A DNA stretch of 64,000 nucleotides. Origin: Parasulfuritortus cantonensis (GTDB lineage Bacteria > Pseudomonadota > Gammaproteobacteria > Burkholderiales > Thiobacillaceae). The notes below the pieces were generated by a model. The model saw only the letters and a program-made list of their open reading frames with translations, ran no database searches and was not told the origin of the DNA. Below, piece by piece: positions 18,522 to 26,355 of this stretch. The stretch covers positions 1 to 64,000 of the forward strand of contig NZ_SJZB01000033.1 in the NCBI RefSeq assembly GCF_004337445.1, written 5' to 3'. Position numbers and translations under genes: made by a program. Position 1 is the stretch's first letter, and each line of letters opens with the position of its first letter.

Positions 18522-19633
18522 AGGGCCGGGTTCAGGATGGCGTACAGCGCGTTGATCAGGATCACCGCCATCAGGCTGGTCACCACGGTGGCGGTGGTCC
18601 GTTCGCCCACGCTGCGGGCGTCGCGGCTCACCGCGAAGCCGTTGCGGCAGGCGATGAAGGCGATGGCGACGGCGAAGGCGGGTGCCTTGGAGAGGCCGTA
18701 GGTGACGGTGTCGAGGGGCAGCACGTCGCGCATGCGGGTGAAGAAGGTGTGCAGGGTGATGTCGAGCTGGCTGGCCGCCACGGTGGCGGCGCCGAGCACG
18801 CCCATGAGGTCGCCGAAGAAGCTCAGCAGCGGCATCGCCACGACGATGGCGAGCAGGCGCGGCAGCACCAGCACCTTGATCGGCGACAGGCCCAGGGTGG
18901 CGATGGCGTCGATCTCCTCGGTCACCTTCATGGCGCCGATCTGGGCCGTGAAGGCGGCGCCCGAGCGCCCGGCCACCAGGACCGCCACCAGCATCGGCGA
19001 GAGCTCGCGGGCGATGGCCAGGGAGACGCCGTCGACGATGAATATGTTGGCGCCGTACTTCTCGATCTGGATGCCGAGCAGGTAGGCGAACACGACGCCG
19101 ATCAGGAAGGTCATCATGGCGACGATGGGCAGGGCGCCGAGGCCGACCGACTGCAGCTGGACGAAGAACTCGCGCATCCGGAAGCCGGCCGGCCGGCGCA
19201 GCAGGCCGAGCAGCCCTTCGCTGATCTGGCCGAGCAGGGCCAGCATTCCGGGCAGCTCGGCGGCCGCGCCGCTGACCCGCTCGCCGAGCCGGGCCAGGAA
19301 GCCGAACCGGGCCGGCGGCGTCGGCGCCGGGGCGGCCAGGCGGTCGGTGACCAGGCGGATCAGGGCCAGGTGGTCGGCGTCGAAGCCGCTCAGTTCGACG
19401 GCCGGCCAGGCGACGCCGGCGGCGCGCAGGCGGTTGTGGATCAGCATCAGGCCGGCGCTGTCCAGGCCAATGAGGGCGCTGCCGTCGAGGCAGAGCGGGC
19501 CGGCCTCCGGCCAGGCGTGGCCGGCCAGGGCGGCGTCCAGCGCGGCCAGGTTGGCCAGGCGCCAGTCGCCCAGCAGGCGCAGGGTCCAGCCGGTCGCCGT
19601 GCGGTCGAGGGCGAACGGGCCGGCCTCGGTCAC
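18518..19633 (-). CDS. MlaE-family permease with N-terminal STAS domain
   Basis: A 371-aa permease of a phospholipid ABC transporter. Residues about 5-95 form a STAS-like domain (LDGSALIGLDSAGLMLIHNRL), the fold that MlaB supplies as a separate subunit in Escherichia coli. Here it is fused to the permease. From about 140 onward the MlaE family core is clear: VGLGALPIVAMMTFLIGVVFAY, ELSPMLVAVLVAGRSGAAFTAQIG, MKVTEEIDAIATLGLSP and PRLLAIVVAMPLL. It starts at the stop of mpl with a 4-bp overlap and ends with a 4-bp overlap into the ATPase gene. Confidence 0.92.
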   Translation of the reverse strand: MTEAGPFALDRTATGWTLRLLGDWRLANLAALDAALAGHAWPEAGPLCLDGSALIGLDSAGLMLIHNRLRAAGVAWPAVELSGFDADHLALIRLVTDRLAAPAPTPPARFGFLARLGERVSGAAAELPGMLALLGQISEGLLGLLRRPAGFRMREFFVQLQSVGLGALPIVAMMTFLIGVVFAYLLGIQIEKYGANIFIVDGVSLAIARELSPMLVAVLVAGRSGAAFTAQIGAMKVTEEIDAIATLGLSPIKVLVLPRLLAIVVAMPLLSFFGDLMGVLGAATVAASQLDITLHTFFTRMRDVLPLDTVTYGLSKAPAFAVAIAFIACRNGFAVSRDARSVGERTTATVVTSLMAVILINALYAILNPAL

Positions 19634-20982
19634 GGTCGCGCCAGCCTTTCCAGCAGCTTGCCGTGGATGCCGCCGAAACCGCCATTGCTCATCACCAGGA
19701 TGTGGTCGCCCGGCCGGGCCGCCGCCGCCACCGCCTCGACTAGGGCGTCGAGGTCGTCATCGGTGGTCGCCTTGGCGGCCAGCGGGGCCAGGGCCGCGGC
19801 GGCATCCCAGCCGAGATCCTTGGCATAGCAGAACACCCGGTCCGCGCCGGTCAGGCTGCCGGCGAGCTGGTCCTTCAGGGTGCCCAGTTTCATGGTGTTC
19901 GAGCGCGGTTCCAGGACCGCCAGGATGCGGGCGTCGCCGACCCGCGAGCGCAACCCGGCCAGGGTGGTCTCGATGGCCGTGGGGTGGTGGGCGAAGTCGT
20001 CGTAGACGGTGACGCCGTTCACCGTGCCGCGCACCTCCAGGCGGCGCTTGACGTTGCGGAACCGGCCCAGGCCGTCGATCGCCACCTGGGGCGAGACGCC
20101 GACGTGGCGGGCGGCGGCGATGGCCGCCAGGGCGTTCTGGCGGTTGTGCTCGCCGACCAGTTCCCAGTCGACCCGGCCGAAGCCCTGGCCATCCAGGGCG
20201 ACGTCGAAGGCTTGCGCGCCGGCCGCCGTCGCCTGCCAGCCCCGTTCCGGCCCGGCGAAGTATTCGACGCCGCTCCAGCAGCCGCGTGCCAGCACCCGGT
20301 CGAGGCTCGCCTGGCCGCCGTTCGCCACCACCAGGCCGTTGCCCGGTACGGTGCGGACGAGGTGGTGGAACTGGGTCTCGATGGCGGCGAGGTCCGGAAA
20401 GATGTCGGCGTGGTCGTATTCCAGGTTGTTCAGGATGGCCGTGCGCGGCCGGTAGTGGACGAACTTGGAACGCTTGTCGAAGAAGGCGGTGTCGTATTCG
20501 TCCGCCTCGATGACGAAGAAGGGGGAGTCGGTCAGGCGCGCCGAGACGCCGAAGTTGACCGGGACGCCGCCGACCAGGTAGCCGGGGTCAAGCTTGGCGT
20601 CTTCGAGTATCCAGGCCAGCATGGCCGAGGTGGTGGTCTTGCCGTGGGTGCCGGCCACGGCCAGGACCCATTTGTCCTTGAGGACGTTCTCGTACAGCCA
20701 CTGCGGGCCGGAGACGTAGGGCAGGCCGCGGTTGAGTATCTCCTCCATGAGGGGCTGCTTGCCGCGGCTGACCACGTTGCCGATCACGAACACGTCGGCG
20801 CCGATGTCGGCCTGTTCCGCCCCGAAGCCCTCGCTCAGCCCGATCCCCTGTTCCTGCAACTGGGTGCTCATGGGCGGGTACACCTGGGCGTCGCAGCCGG
20901 TCACCGTGTGGCCGGCCTGCTTGGCGATCACCGCGATGCCGCCCATGAAGGTGCCGCAGATGCCGAGTATGTGGATGTGCAT
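19630..20982 (-). CDS. mpl: Murein tripeptide ligase
   Basis: Ligates recycled L-Ala-gamma-D-Glu-meso-diaminopimelate to UDP-MurNAc, bypassing de novo peptidoglycan peptide synthesis. The 450-aa product starts MHIHILGICGTFMGGIA, carries the ATP-binding AGTHGKTTTSAMLAW and the Mur-ligase VIEADEYDTAFFDKRSKF segment typical of Mpl. The C-terminal EPRSNTMKLG follows. The longer open frame upstream has no start signal. It heads a minus-strand chain and overlaps the permease gene by 4 bp, which links cell-wall recycling to lipid transport in one transcript. A TATAAT lies 28 bp upstream. Confidence 0.94.
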   Translation of the reverse strand: MHIHILGICGTFMGGIAVIAKQAGHTVTGCDAQVYPPMSTQLQEQGIGLSEGFGAEQADIGADVFVIGNVVSRGKQPLMEEILNRGLPYVSGPQWLYENVLKDKWVLAVAGTHGKTTTSAMLAWILEDAKLDPGYLVGGVPVNFGVSARLTDSPFFVIEADEYDTAFFDKRSKFVHYRPRTAILNNLEYDHADIFPDLAAIETQFHHLVRTVPGNGLVVANGGQASLDRVLARGCWSGVEYFAGPERGWQATAAGAQAFDVALDGQGFGRVDWELVGEHNRQNALAAIAAARHVGVSPQVAIDGLGRFRNVKRRLEVRGTVNGVTVYDDFAHHPTAIETTLAGLRSRVGDARILAVLEPRSNTMKLGTLKDQLAGSLTGADRVFCYAKDLGWDAAAALAPLAAKATTDDDLDALVEAVAAAARPGDHILVMSNGGFGGIHGKLLERLARP

Positions 20983-21009
20983 GGCTGTGGAAGCTACCGA
21001 AACCGGGCC

Positions 21010-21015
21010 ATTATA
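21010..21015 (-). promoter_or_regulatory. Candidate -10 element for mpl operon
   Basis: On the minus strand TATAAT occurs 28 bp before the mpl start, in a short intergenic region. No good -35 hexamer is visible 16-18 bp upstream, so the assignment rests on the perfect -10 and its position. Confidence 0.35.
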
Positions 21016-21055
21016 GGTCGTGTGCCCCGTGCCGCCGAATCGAGCCCAAGCCGAC

Positions 21056-21685
21056 TCATCGGCATGCCATCGCGGCCAACAACAGCGGCGCGGTTTCCGT
21101 CGGGTGTACGCCGCCGCCGTCCCAGCCGGAGGAAACGTACGCAAGGCCGGCGGCGATGAAGTTCGCGTAGGCCGGGTCGCCGTCGGTGATGCGTGTCTCG
21201 TCGTCCGCGCGGCAGAATGGTTCGAGCTTGCCCAGATCGCAGAGCAGCAGTCGGTCGATCGCGTGGTGAACCCGTTGCAACTGTTCCGCGGAAATCGTCC
21301 CCTGGGCGTACAGCCGCATCGCCTTGGCGATCAGTTCGGGTTTTCTTTCGTCGTCCAGTCGGGCCAGCAGGTCCATCAGGCGTTCGCCCAGGCGGGTGCC
21401 GAACTCGTCGTCCTGATCGAGGCGTGCGATCAGGTGCGCCCGTTCCTCGGCGGTCCAGGCCGCGTATGCGCGGAGGAAGCCGAGCAGCTTCTTGGCGAAG
21501 AAATAGTCGCGTACGCTGCCCACGGCGATGCCGAGGGCCAGGGCCGTCTTCAAGATCGGGACTTCGCGCAGGACGCCGCTTTCGGAAAGGCTGTCGATGC
21601 CGATCTCACCGAGGTCCAGCAGGGCTTCCGCCAAGTCCGACTTGACCAGCGTCTCCCTGAATGTACGGCCAACTTCACCAGACAT
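21056..21685 (-). CDS. Uncharacterised protein next to toxin-antitoxin pair
   Basis: A 209-aa protein I do not recognise. It starts with an ATG preceded by GAGGGAG. A moderately hydrophobic stretch (ILKTALALGIAVG) lies near residues 45-60, and the centre is rich in charged helices (LIARLDQDDEFGTRLGERLMDLLARLDDERKPELIAKAMRLY). There is no signal peptide. It lies 46 bp downstream of the toxin gene on the same strand and may be read through from the toxin-antitoxin promoter. A defence or stress role is possible from context only. Confidence 0.65.
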   Translation of the reverse strand: MSGEVGRTFRETLVKSDLAEALLDLGEIGIDSLSESGVLREVPILKTALALGIAVGSVRDYFFAKKLLGFLRAYAAWTAEERAHLIARLDQDDEFGTRLGERLMDLLARLDDERKPELIAKAMRLYAQGTISAEQLQRVHHAIDRLLLCDLGKLEPFCRADDETRITDGDPAYANFIAAGLAYVSSGWDGGGVHPTETAPLLLAAMACR

Positions 21686-21731
21686 GGCTCCCTCTATTTC
21701 GCATTATGCGGGCCGGCACCAGGGTTACCGC

Positions 21732-22136
21732 TTACGCCAGCCAGTTCTCCAACGCCAAACCGTCGACGCGGGCGAATTCGCCGACATTGTCCGTCACCAG
21801 CACTGCCCCCAATGCCCTGGCATGGGCGGCGATCATCAGGTCATTGGGGCCGATCAGCCGGCCTTCACGTTCCAGCTGTGCCCGGATCGGGCCATAGGCG
21901 CGGGCGGCGGCTTCATCGAACGGGATGACCGGGAAGCCGCCGAGCAGGCAGTCGAACACGCGCCGGTTGTGCTCCGCGCGGGTGCTCTTGGCAATGCCGT
22001 ATTCGATTTCCGCAACCACCACGGACGATAGCAGGATGGCACTGGCGGGGTGGCGCGCGAGTCGTTCGGCCAGCCCCGGCCGCTCCTTGCTCATGGCGAT
22101 CAGAATGTTGGTGTCGAGCAGGTAAGCCACGGTCAA
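21732..22136 (-). CDS. vapC: VapC-family PIN-domain toxin
   Basis: A 134-aa PIN-domain ribonuclease, expected to cleave tRNA or rRNA when its antitoxin is lost. The acidic Mg-binding set is visible: LLDTNILI at the N-terminus, SSVVVAEIEYGI in the middle, GPNDLMIAAHARALGAVLVTDN towards the end. Length and motif spacing match VapC. Its ATG overlaps the antitoxin stop by 4 bp (22133-22136), the standard toxin-antitoxin coupling. Confidence 0.92.
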   Translation of the reverse strand: MTVAYLLDTNILIAMSKERPGLAERLARHPASAILLSSVVVAEIEYGIAKSTRAEHNRRVFDCLLGGFPVIPFDEAAARAYGPIRAQLEREGRLIGPNDLMIAAHARALGAVLVTDNVGEFARVDGLALENWLA

Positions 22137-22366
22137 TCGAGGTTGACGTCGTCCATGGCCAGTTCGGCCGGCGTTTCGATATCAAGCCCACCGAGTCGCC
22201 AGGCCTCGCCAAATACCTCGGCGGCGCTCCGGCCATGCTTCGGCTCCGGGATCAGCCGGGCGACCGGCTTGCCGCGCCGGGCAATGATGATCTCTTCGCC
22301 GGCCTCGACGCGCTCTACAAGGGCGGACAGATGCGCCTTGGCTTCGGCAATTTGGACTTGTTGCAT
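22133..22366 (-). CDS. Phd/YefM-type antitoxin
   Basis: A 77-aa antitoxin that should bind the VapC toxin with its C-terminus and DNA with its N-terminus. The N-terminal half shows the Phd/YefM pattern: QIAEAKAHLSALVERVEAGEEIIIARRGKPVARLIP. The acidic tail (DIETPAELAMDDVNLD) is the likely toxin-neutralising segment. AGGAG precedes the ATG at good spacing. A perfect palindrome covering the probable transcription start and touching the ribosome site lies immediately upstream, as expected for autoregulation. Confidence 0.9.
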   Translation of the reverse strand: MQQVQIAEAKAHLSALVERVEAGEEIIIARRGKPVARLIPEPKHGRSAAEVFGEAWRLGGLDIETPAELAMDDVNLD

Positions 22367-22376
22367 GGCGATCTCC

Positions 22377-22401
22377 TTACATGACCAACTTGGTCATGTA
22401 A
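22377..22401 (-). promoter_or_regulatory. Palindromic operator of the toxin-antitoxin operon
   Basis: A perfect inverted repeat of 12 bp per arm (left arm TTACATGACCAA) around a single central base, 10 bp upstream of the antitoxin ATG. It lies between the -10 hexamer and the ribosome site, so a bound antitoxin or toxin-antitoxin complex would block transcription. Such operators are the rule for Phd/YefM systems. Confidence 0.8.
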
Positions 22402-22429
22402 TTTTAGGCATCCAGTCTAGGTGAGGCAA
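22401..22429 (-). promoter_or_regulatory. Promoter of the toxin-antitoxin operon
   Basis: On the minus strand TTGCCT (22424-22429) is followed after exactly 17 bp by TAAAAT (22401-22406), a good sigma-70 pair. The expected start site falls inside the adjacent palindromic operator. Confidence 0.65.
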
Positions 22430-22432
22430 TGC

Positions 22433-23362
22433 CTAGTCAATCCCGGCGGCCTGCCGGTCGGCGTGATAGCTGGAGCGGACCAGAGGTCCGCAGGCGGCGT
22501 TCAGAAATCCCATCGCCAAGGCCTCGCGTTCGTACCTCTCGAACTCCTCGGGCGGGACGAAGCGTTCGACGGCCAGGTGGTGGGCCGACGGCTGCAGGTA
22601 TTGGCCGACGGTCAGCATCTCGACGCCGTGGCCACGCAGGTCGCGCAGCACCGCCATGGCCTCGGCGTCGGTCTCGCCGAGGCCGAGCATGATGCCGGAC
22701 TTGGTCGGCACCCCGGGCACGCGCGCCTTGAAGCGCGCCAGTAGGTCGAGCGAGTGCTCGTAGTCGGCGCCCGGGCGCACCGCCTTGTACAGGCGCGGCA
22801 CGGTTTCCAGATTGTGGTTCATGACGTCGGGCGGCGTGCCCGCGAGGATGTCGAGGGCGACCTCCAGGCGGCCGCGGAAGTCCGGCGTGAGGATCTCGAT
22901 GCGGGTGCCCGGCGAGCGTTCCCGCAGGGCCCGGATGCAGGCGGCGAACTGGCCGGCGCCGCCATCGCGCAGGTCGTCGCGGTCCACCGAGGTGATGACG
23001 ACGTAGTTGAGGCCCATGGCGGCGACGGTGTCCGCCAGCCGGGCCGGCTCCTCGGGATCGGCCGGCAGCGGCGTACCGTGGCCGACGTCGCAGAACGGGC
23101 AGCGCCGGGTGCACAGGTCGCCCAGGATCATGAAGGTGGCGGTGCCGTGGTGGAAGCATTCGCCCAGGTTCGGGCAGGCGGCTTCCTCGCACACCGTGTG
23201 CAGCTTGTGCGCCCGCAGGATGGCCTTGATGCCGGCGACCTCGGGCGACGCGGGCGCGCGCGCCTTGATCCAGGCGGGCAGCTTGAGACGCGGCTTGGCC
23301 TCGACCTTGATCGGGATGCGGGCGGTCTTGGCGGCGCCCTTGTGCAGGGTGGGATCGGCCAT
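22433..23362 (-). CDS. lipA: Lipoyl synthase
   Basis: Inserts two sulfur atoms into octanoyl groups on lipoate-dependent enzymes through radical SAM chemistry. The 309-aa product has both iron-sulfur cluster sites: the auxiliary [12 protein letters not shown] and the radical-SAM CTRRCPFC. It also has the family motifs [36 protein letters not shown] and the C-terminal [11 protein letters not shown]. The ATG at 23362 gives the normal N-terminus. lipB, often adjacent, is not in the window. It is divergent from the COG0523 gene with 109 bp between them. Confidence 0.97.
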   Translation of the reverse strand: MADPTLHKGAAKTARIPIKVEAKPRLKLPAWIKARAPASPEVAGIKAILRAHKLHTVCEEAACPNLGECFHHGTATFMILGDLCTRRCPFCDVGHGTPLPADPEEPARLADTVAAMGLNYVVITSVDRDDLRDGGAGQFAACIRALRERSPGTRIEILTPDFRGRLEVALDILAGTPPDVMNHNLETVPRLYKAVRPGADYEHSLDLLARFKARVPGVPTKSGIMLGLGETDAEAMAVLRDLRGHGVEMLTVGQYLQPSAHHLAVERFVPPEEFERYEREALAMGFLNAACGPLVRSSYHADRQAAGID

Positions 23363-23471
23363 ATAAATAGAGGACGCGGTGGCAACGGCTGACATTAGAA
23401 GGTGCTTTTGCCACGCTGTCACGCCGAGGCGCCGATCGCCCCGACCCACCCGCCAGCGCAGCACTCGAAGA

Positions 23472-24527
23472 ATGCAGACGACATCCACCCGACAGGTCAT
23501 CCCGGTCACGCTGTTGACGGGCTTCCTGGGCAGCGGCAAGACGACCGTGCTCAACCACCTGCTGGCCCAACTGCCGCGGACCGCCGTGGTGATGAACGAG
23601 TTCGGCGAGATCGGCCTCGACCAGCATCTGCTGGACGGCGGCCGTGCCCCGCTCGCCTTGCTCGCCGGCGGCTGCGTGTGCTGCCAGGTCAAGGGCAGCC
23701 TGGCGCCGACCTTGAAGAACCTGTGGATGGCGCGCGGCCAGGGCGACCTGCCGGCGTTCGAACGCCTGGTCATCGAAACCACCGGCATTGCCGATCCGGT
23801 ACCCATCCTGGCCAGTCTGGCCAGCGACCGCTGGCTGGCCGCGCGCTACCGCCTGGACGGCGTCCTGGCCACGGTGGACGGGCTGCTCGGCCTGACCGAA
23901 CTGGCGCTGCACCCGGAAGCCCGGCGCCAGGTCGCCCTGGCCGACCGCCTGGTGGTCACCAAGACGGACCAGGCCAACGCCGACGCGGTAGCGGCGTTGC
24001 GCGGCCGCCTGGCTGAGTTGAATCCCATCGCGCCTATCCTGACCGTGGTCGACGGGGCGGCGCCCGTGGCCGCGCTGCTCGGCGGCGCCGACACCGCCCG
24101 CACGCTGCCGTCCTGGCGCCCGGCCGACGACCTCCGGCCGAGCCGGCTGCTCGGCGCGGCGACCGGGGCGGCGCATGCCGGCGCCATCCGCTCCTTCGTC
24201 CTCGACCTCGCCGGGCCGCTCGACCGCCCGCTGGTCGAGGCCGCCCTGGCGCGTCTGGCGGCGGTCCACGGCGAGCGCATGCTGCGCATGAAGGCGATCG
24301 TGCAGTTCGCGGATACCGCCCGTCCCAGCGTCCTGCACGGGGTCAGGCATCTCCTGTCGCCGGCGGTCGAACTGCCGGCCTGGCCCGACCAGGACCGCCG
24401 CAGCCGCTTCGTGTTCATCGTCAGCGGCCTCGATCCGGCGTCCGAGGCGGCGCTCGTCGCCGAGCTCTCCCGGGCGGCGCGGCCGGTGCCCCCGGCCGGG
24501 CCGGCCTTGCCCATCGATAGCCCATGA
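23472..24527 (+). CDS. COG0523/CobW-family GTPase
   Basis: A 351-aa G3E-family GTPase of the CobW/ZNG type, which hands metal ions (commonly zinc) to client enzymes. Walker A is GFLGSGKTT (residues 17-25). The metal site CxCC is present as [10 protein letters not shown] (Cys68, 70, 71), with [10 protein letters not shown] before it and the guanine-specificity TKTD later. The C-terminal CobW domain ends at 351. The ATG at 23472 is chosen because earlier in-frame codons lie in the lipA promoter region. A dksA gene lacking most zinc ligands follows 98 bp downstream, suggesting a link to metal homeostasis. Confidence 0.9.
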   Translation: MQTTSTRQVIPVTLLTGFLGSGKTTVLNHLLAQLPRTAVVMNEFGEIGLDQHLLDGGRAPLALLAGGCVCCQVKGSLAPTLKNLWMARGQGDLPAFERLVIETTGIADPVPILASLASDRWLAARYRLDGVLATVDGLLGLTELALHPEARRQVALADRLVVTKTDQANADAVAALRGRLAELNPIAPILTVVDGAAPVAALLGGADTARTLPSWRPADDLRPSRLLGAATGAAHAGAIRSFVLDLAGPLDRPLVEAALARLAAVHGERMLRMKAIVQFADTARPSVLHGVRHLLSPAVELPAWPDQDRRSRFVFIVSGLDPASEAALVAELSRAARPVPPAGPALPIDSP

Positions 24528-24625
24528 TTTATATGGGGAATAGTTGTTGCACGGTTCGCCTCAGGAGCATGGCATAATCCCGCCTCAGTTTTCGCCCGAC
24601 AATCAATCAGCGAGGAGACAACGGC

Positions 24626-25543
24626 GTGGCAACTGCGAACAAAAAGTCGGTCAAGGTACCCGAAGCAAAGCCTGCCACGGCCAAGAAGGCGGCCGTGAAG
24701 TCCGCCACGTCCGCGCCGAAGACTGCCGCCGCCGCAGTCGCGAAGAAGGCTGCCCCGGTCGCCAAGGCGACCGGGAAGGCCGCTGCCGCGACCAAGGCAA
24801 CGGCGAAAACCAGCGCCGCGAAGACCGTCGCCAAGGCTGCCGTAGCGGCCCCGGCGCCGTCCACCGGCAAGGCATCGGTAAAGAAAGCCACGGCAAGCGC
24901 GACCAAGACGGCCGCGTCGGCCAAGTCGGCGACCGCGCAGGCGGTGCCGGCGAAAGCCGCTGTCGCGCAGGCCAAAAAGCCTGCGCCGGCCACCCCCAAA
25001 CCCGCCGCCAAGCCGGTCAAGCCGGCGGCGGCAGCAACCAAGGTAGCAAGCACAGCAATGCCCGCGACATCGAAAACCGCCACTCCGGCCAAGAAGCCCG
25101 CCACCAAGAAGACCGCGACCAGCAAGGCGCCCGCCGGCCTGCTCGCGGAAGCCGAACTGCTCAAGATGCCCGAGAAGGACTACATGAACGCCGCGCAGCT
25201 GGAGTTCTTCCGTCACCGCCTGGTGACCATGAAGGAGGAAATCCTAGTCAATGCGCGCGAGACGGGCGAGCACTTGAAGGAAAACGAGGTATTCGCCGAT
25301 CCCAACGACCGCGCCACCGTGGAAGAGGAGAACATGCTCGAACAGCGCGTGCGCGACCGCGAACGCAAGCTGCTCAAGAAGATCGACTCCGCCCTCCGGC
25401 GCATCGAATCGGGCGACTACGGTTTCTGCCTGGAGACCGGCGACCCGATCGGCATTCCCCGCCTGCTCGCGCGGCCGACCGCCGAACTGTCGATCGAGGC
25501 CCAGGAGAAGCACGAACGGCTGGAAAAGCTGTTCGCGGACTGA
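24626..25543 (+). CDS. dksA: DksA with long basic N-terminal tail
   Basis: A 305-aa protein whose last about 125 residues are DksA, the RNA-polymerase secondary-channel factor that acts with ppGpp. The coiled-coil tip acidic pair is intact (FADPNDRA, Asp225 and Asp228). The zinc finger keeps only one Cys (Cys268); the other ligand positions are Thr271, Ser289 and Ala292, so it should fold without zinc, as in other Cys-poor DksA proteins. Residues 1-170 are an Ala/Lys/Pro repeat resembling histone H1-like or PhaF-like tails, which could bind DNA or RNA. The GTG start has GAGGAG 8 bp upstream. A TGGCATAAT extended -10-like element precedes it at about 24569-24577. Confidence 0.92.
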   Translation: MATANKKSVKVPEAKPATAKKAAVKSATSAPKTAAAAVAKKAAPVAKATGKAAAATKATAKTSAAKTVAKAAVAAPAPSTGKASVKKATASATKTAASAKSATAQAVPAKAAVAQAKKPAPATPKPAAKPVKPAAAATKVASTAMPATSKTATPAKKPATKKTATSKAPAGLLAEAELLKMPEKDYMNAAQLEFFRHRLVTMKEEILVNARETGEHLKENEVFADPNDRATVEEENMLEQRVRDRERKLLKKIDSALRRIESGDYGFCLETGDPIGIPRLLARPTAELSIEAQEKHERLEKLFAD

Positions 25544-25582
25544 CTGCCGGAGCGGGGTCTCCGGCCCCCGCCGAGCGCCGCC

Positions 25583-26062
25583 GTGGCCCTGGAAACCTGG
25601 GAACTGCTCAGCTACGTCGTCACGGTGGTGGGCCTGCCGTTCGCCATCGTGGTGTTCCTGTGGGAGCAGCGCAAGGAACGTCTGGCCGACGAGGAGGAAC
25701 TGCACCAGCGCCTGTCGGCGGCCTACACGGACTTCCTCAAGCTGGTGCTCGACAATGCCGACCTCCAGCTGCTGCGCCGGCAGCCGGGCGAGTTGCCGCT
25801 CAGCGACGAGCAGCAGGAGCGCCGCTTCGCCCTGTTCGGCATCTTGATCTCCATCTTCGAGCAGGCTTTCGTGATGGTCTATGAACCCGCCATGAGCCGC
25901 CAGCGCCAGCGCCTGTGGCAGAACTGGGCCGACTACATCGAGGACTGGTGCGCGCGCCCGGATTTCCGCGCCGCCCTGCCGGAACTGCTGCGCGGCGAGG
26001 ACGAGGCCTTCGCCGCCTATATCCGCGATACCGCGGTGCGCGCCGCCGAGGTGGCCGCATGA
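25583..26062 (+). CDS. Small membrane-anchored protein upstream of yidD
   Basis: A 159-aa protein of unknown function. The GTG start leads into one hydrophobic segment ([17 protein letters not shown], about residues 11-27). A charged helical cytoplasmic-type region follows, with [25 protein letters not shown] and [21 protein letters not shown]. The pattern resembles DUF-type single-pass proteins with a conserved helical bundle. It ends with a 4-bp overlap (ATGA) into yidD, so both may act at the inner membrane. Confidence 0.75.
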   Translation: MALETWELLSYVVTVVGLPFAIVVFLWEQRKERLADEEELHQRLSAAYTDFLKLVLDNADLQLLRRQPGELPLSDEQQERRFALFGILISIFEQAFVMVYEPAMSRQRQRLWQNWADYIEDWCARPDFRAALPELLRGEDEAFAAYIRDTAVRAAEVAA

Positions 26063-26277
26063 ACATCGGCCAGCGCCTTCTGATCGGGGCCATCCGCTTC
26101 TACCAGATCGCCCTGTCGCCCTACTTCGGCAGCCAGTGCCGCTTCACCCCGACCTGTTCGGAGTACGCCAAGGAGGCGGTCGCCAAGCACGGCGCCTTGA
26201 AGGGCGCCTGGCTGGCGGTCCGGCGCATCGGCCGTTGCCACCCCTACCATCCGGGCGGCCACGACCCGGTGCCCTGA
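26059..26277 (+). CDS. yidD: Membrane protein insertion efficiency factor
   Basis: A 72-aa YidD protein, a small amphipathic factor that assists YidC-dependent insertion of membrane proteins. The family core is unmistakable: [21 protein letters not shown], then [11 protein letters not shown] and HPGGHDPVP at the C-terminus. The conserved cysteines are present. In most bacteria yidD lies between rnpA and yidC near dnaA; here it is coupled by ATGA to an unrelated membrane-protein gene, away from that locus. Confidence 0.95.
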   Translation: MNIGQRLLIGAIRFYQIALSPYFGSQCRFTPTCSEYAKEAVAKHGALKGAWLAVRRIGRCHPYHPGGHDPVP

Positions 26278-26355
26278 GCGCCCGCCTGCCGGGTCAAGCG
26301 GGCGAATTGGCTCTATACTGGCACCTCCGTACCGATTCCCCCGAGCCGCGTCGCC

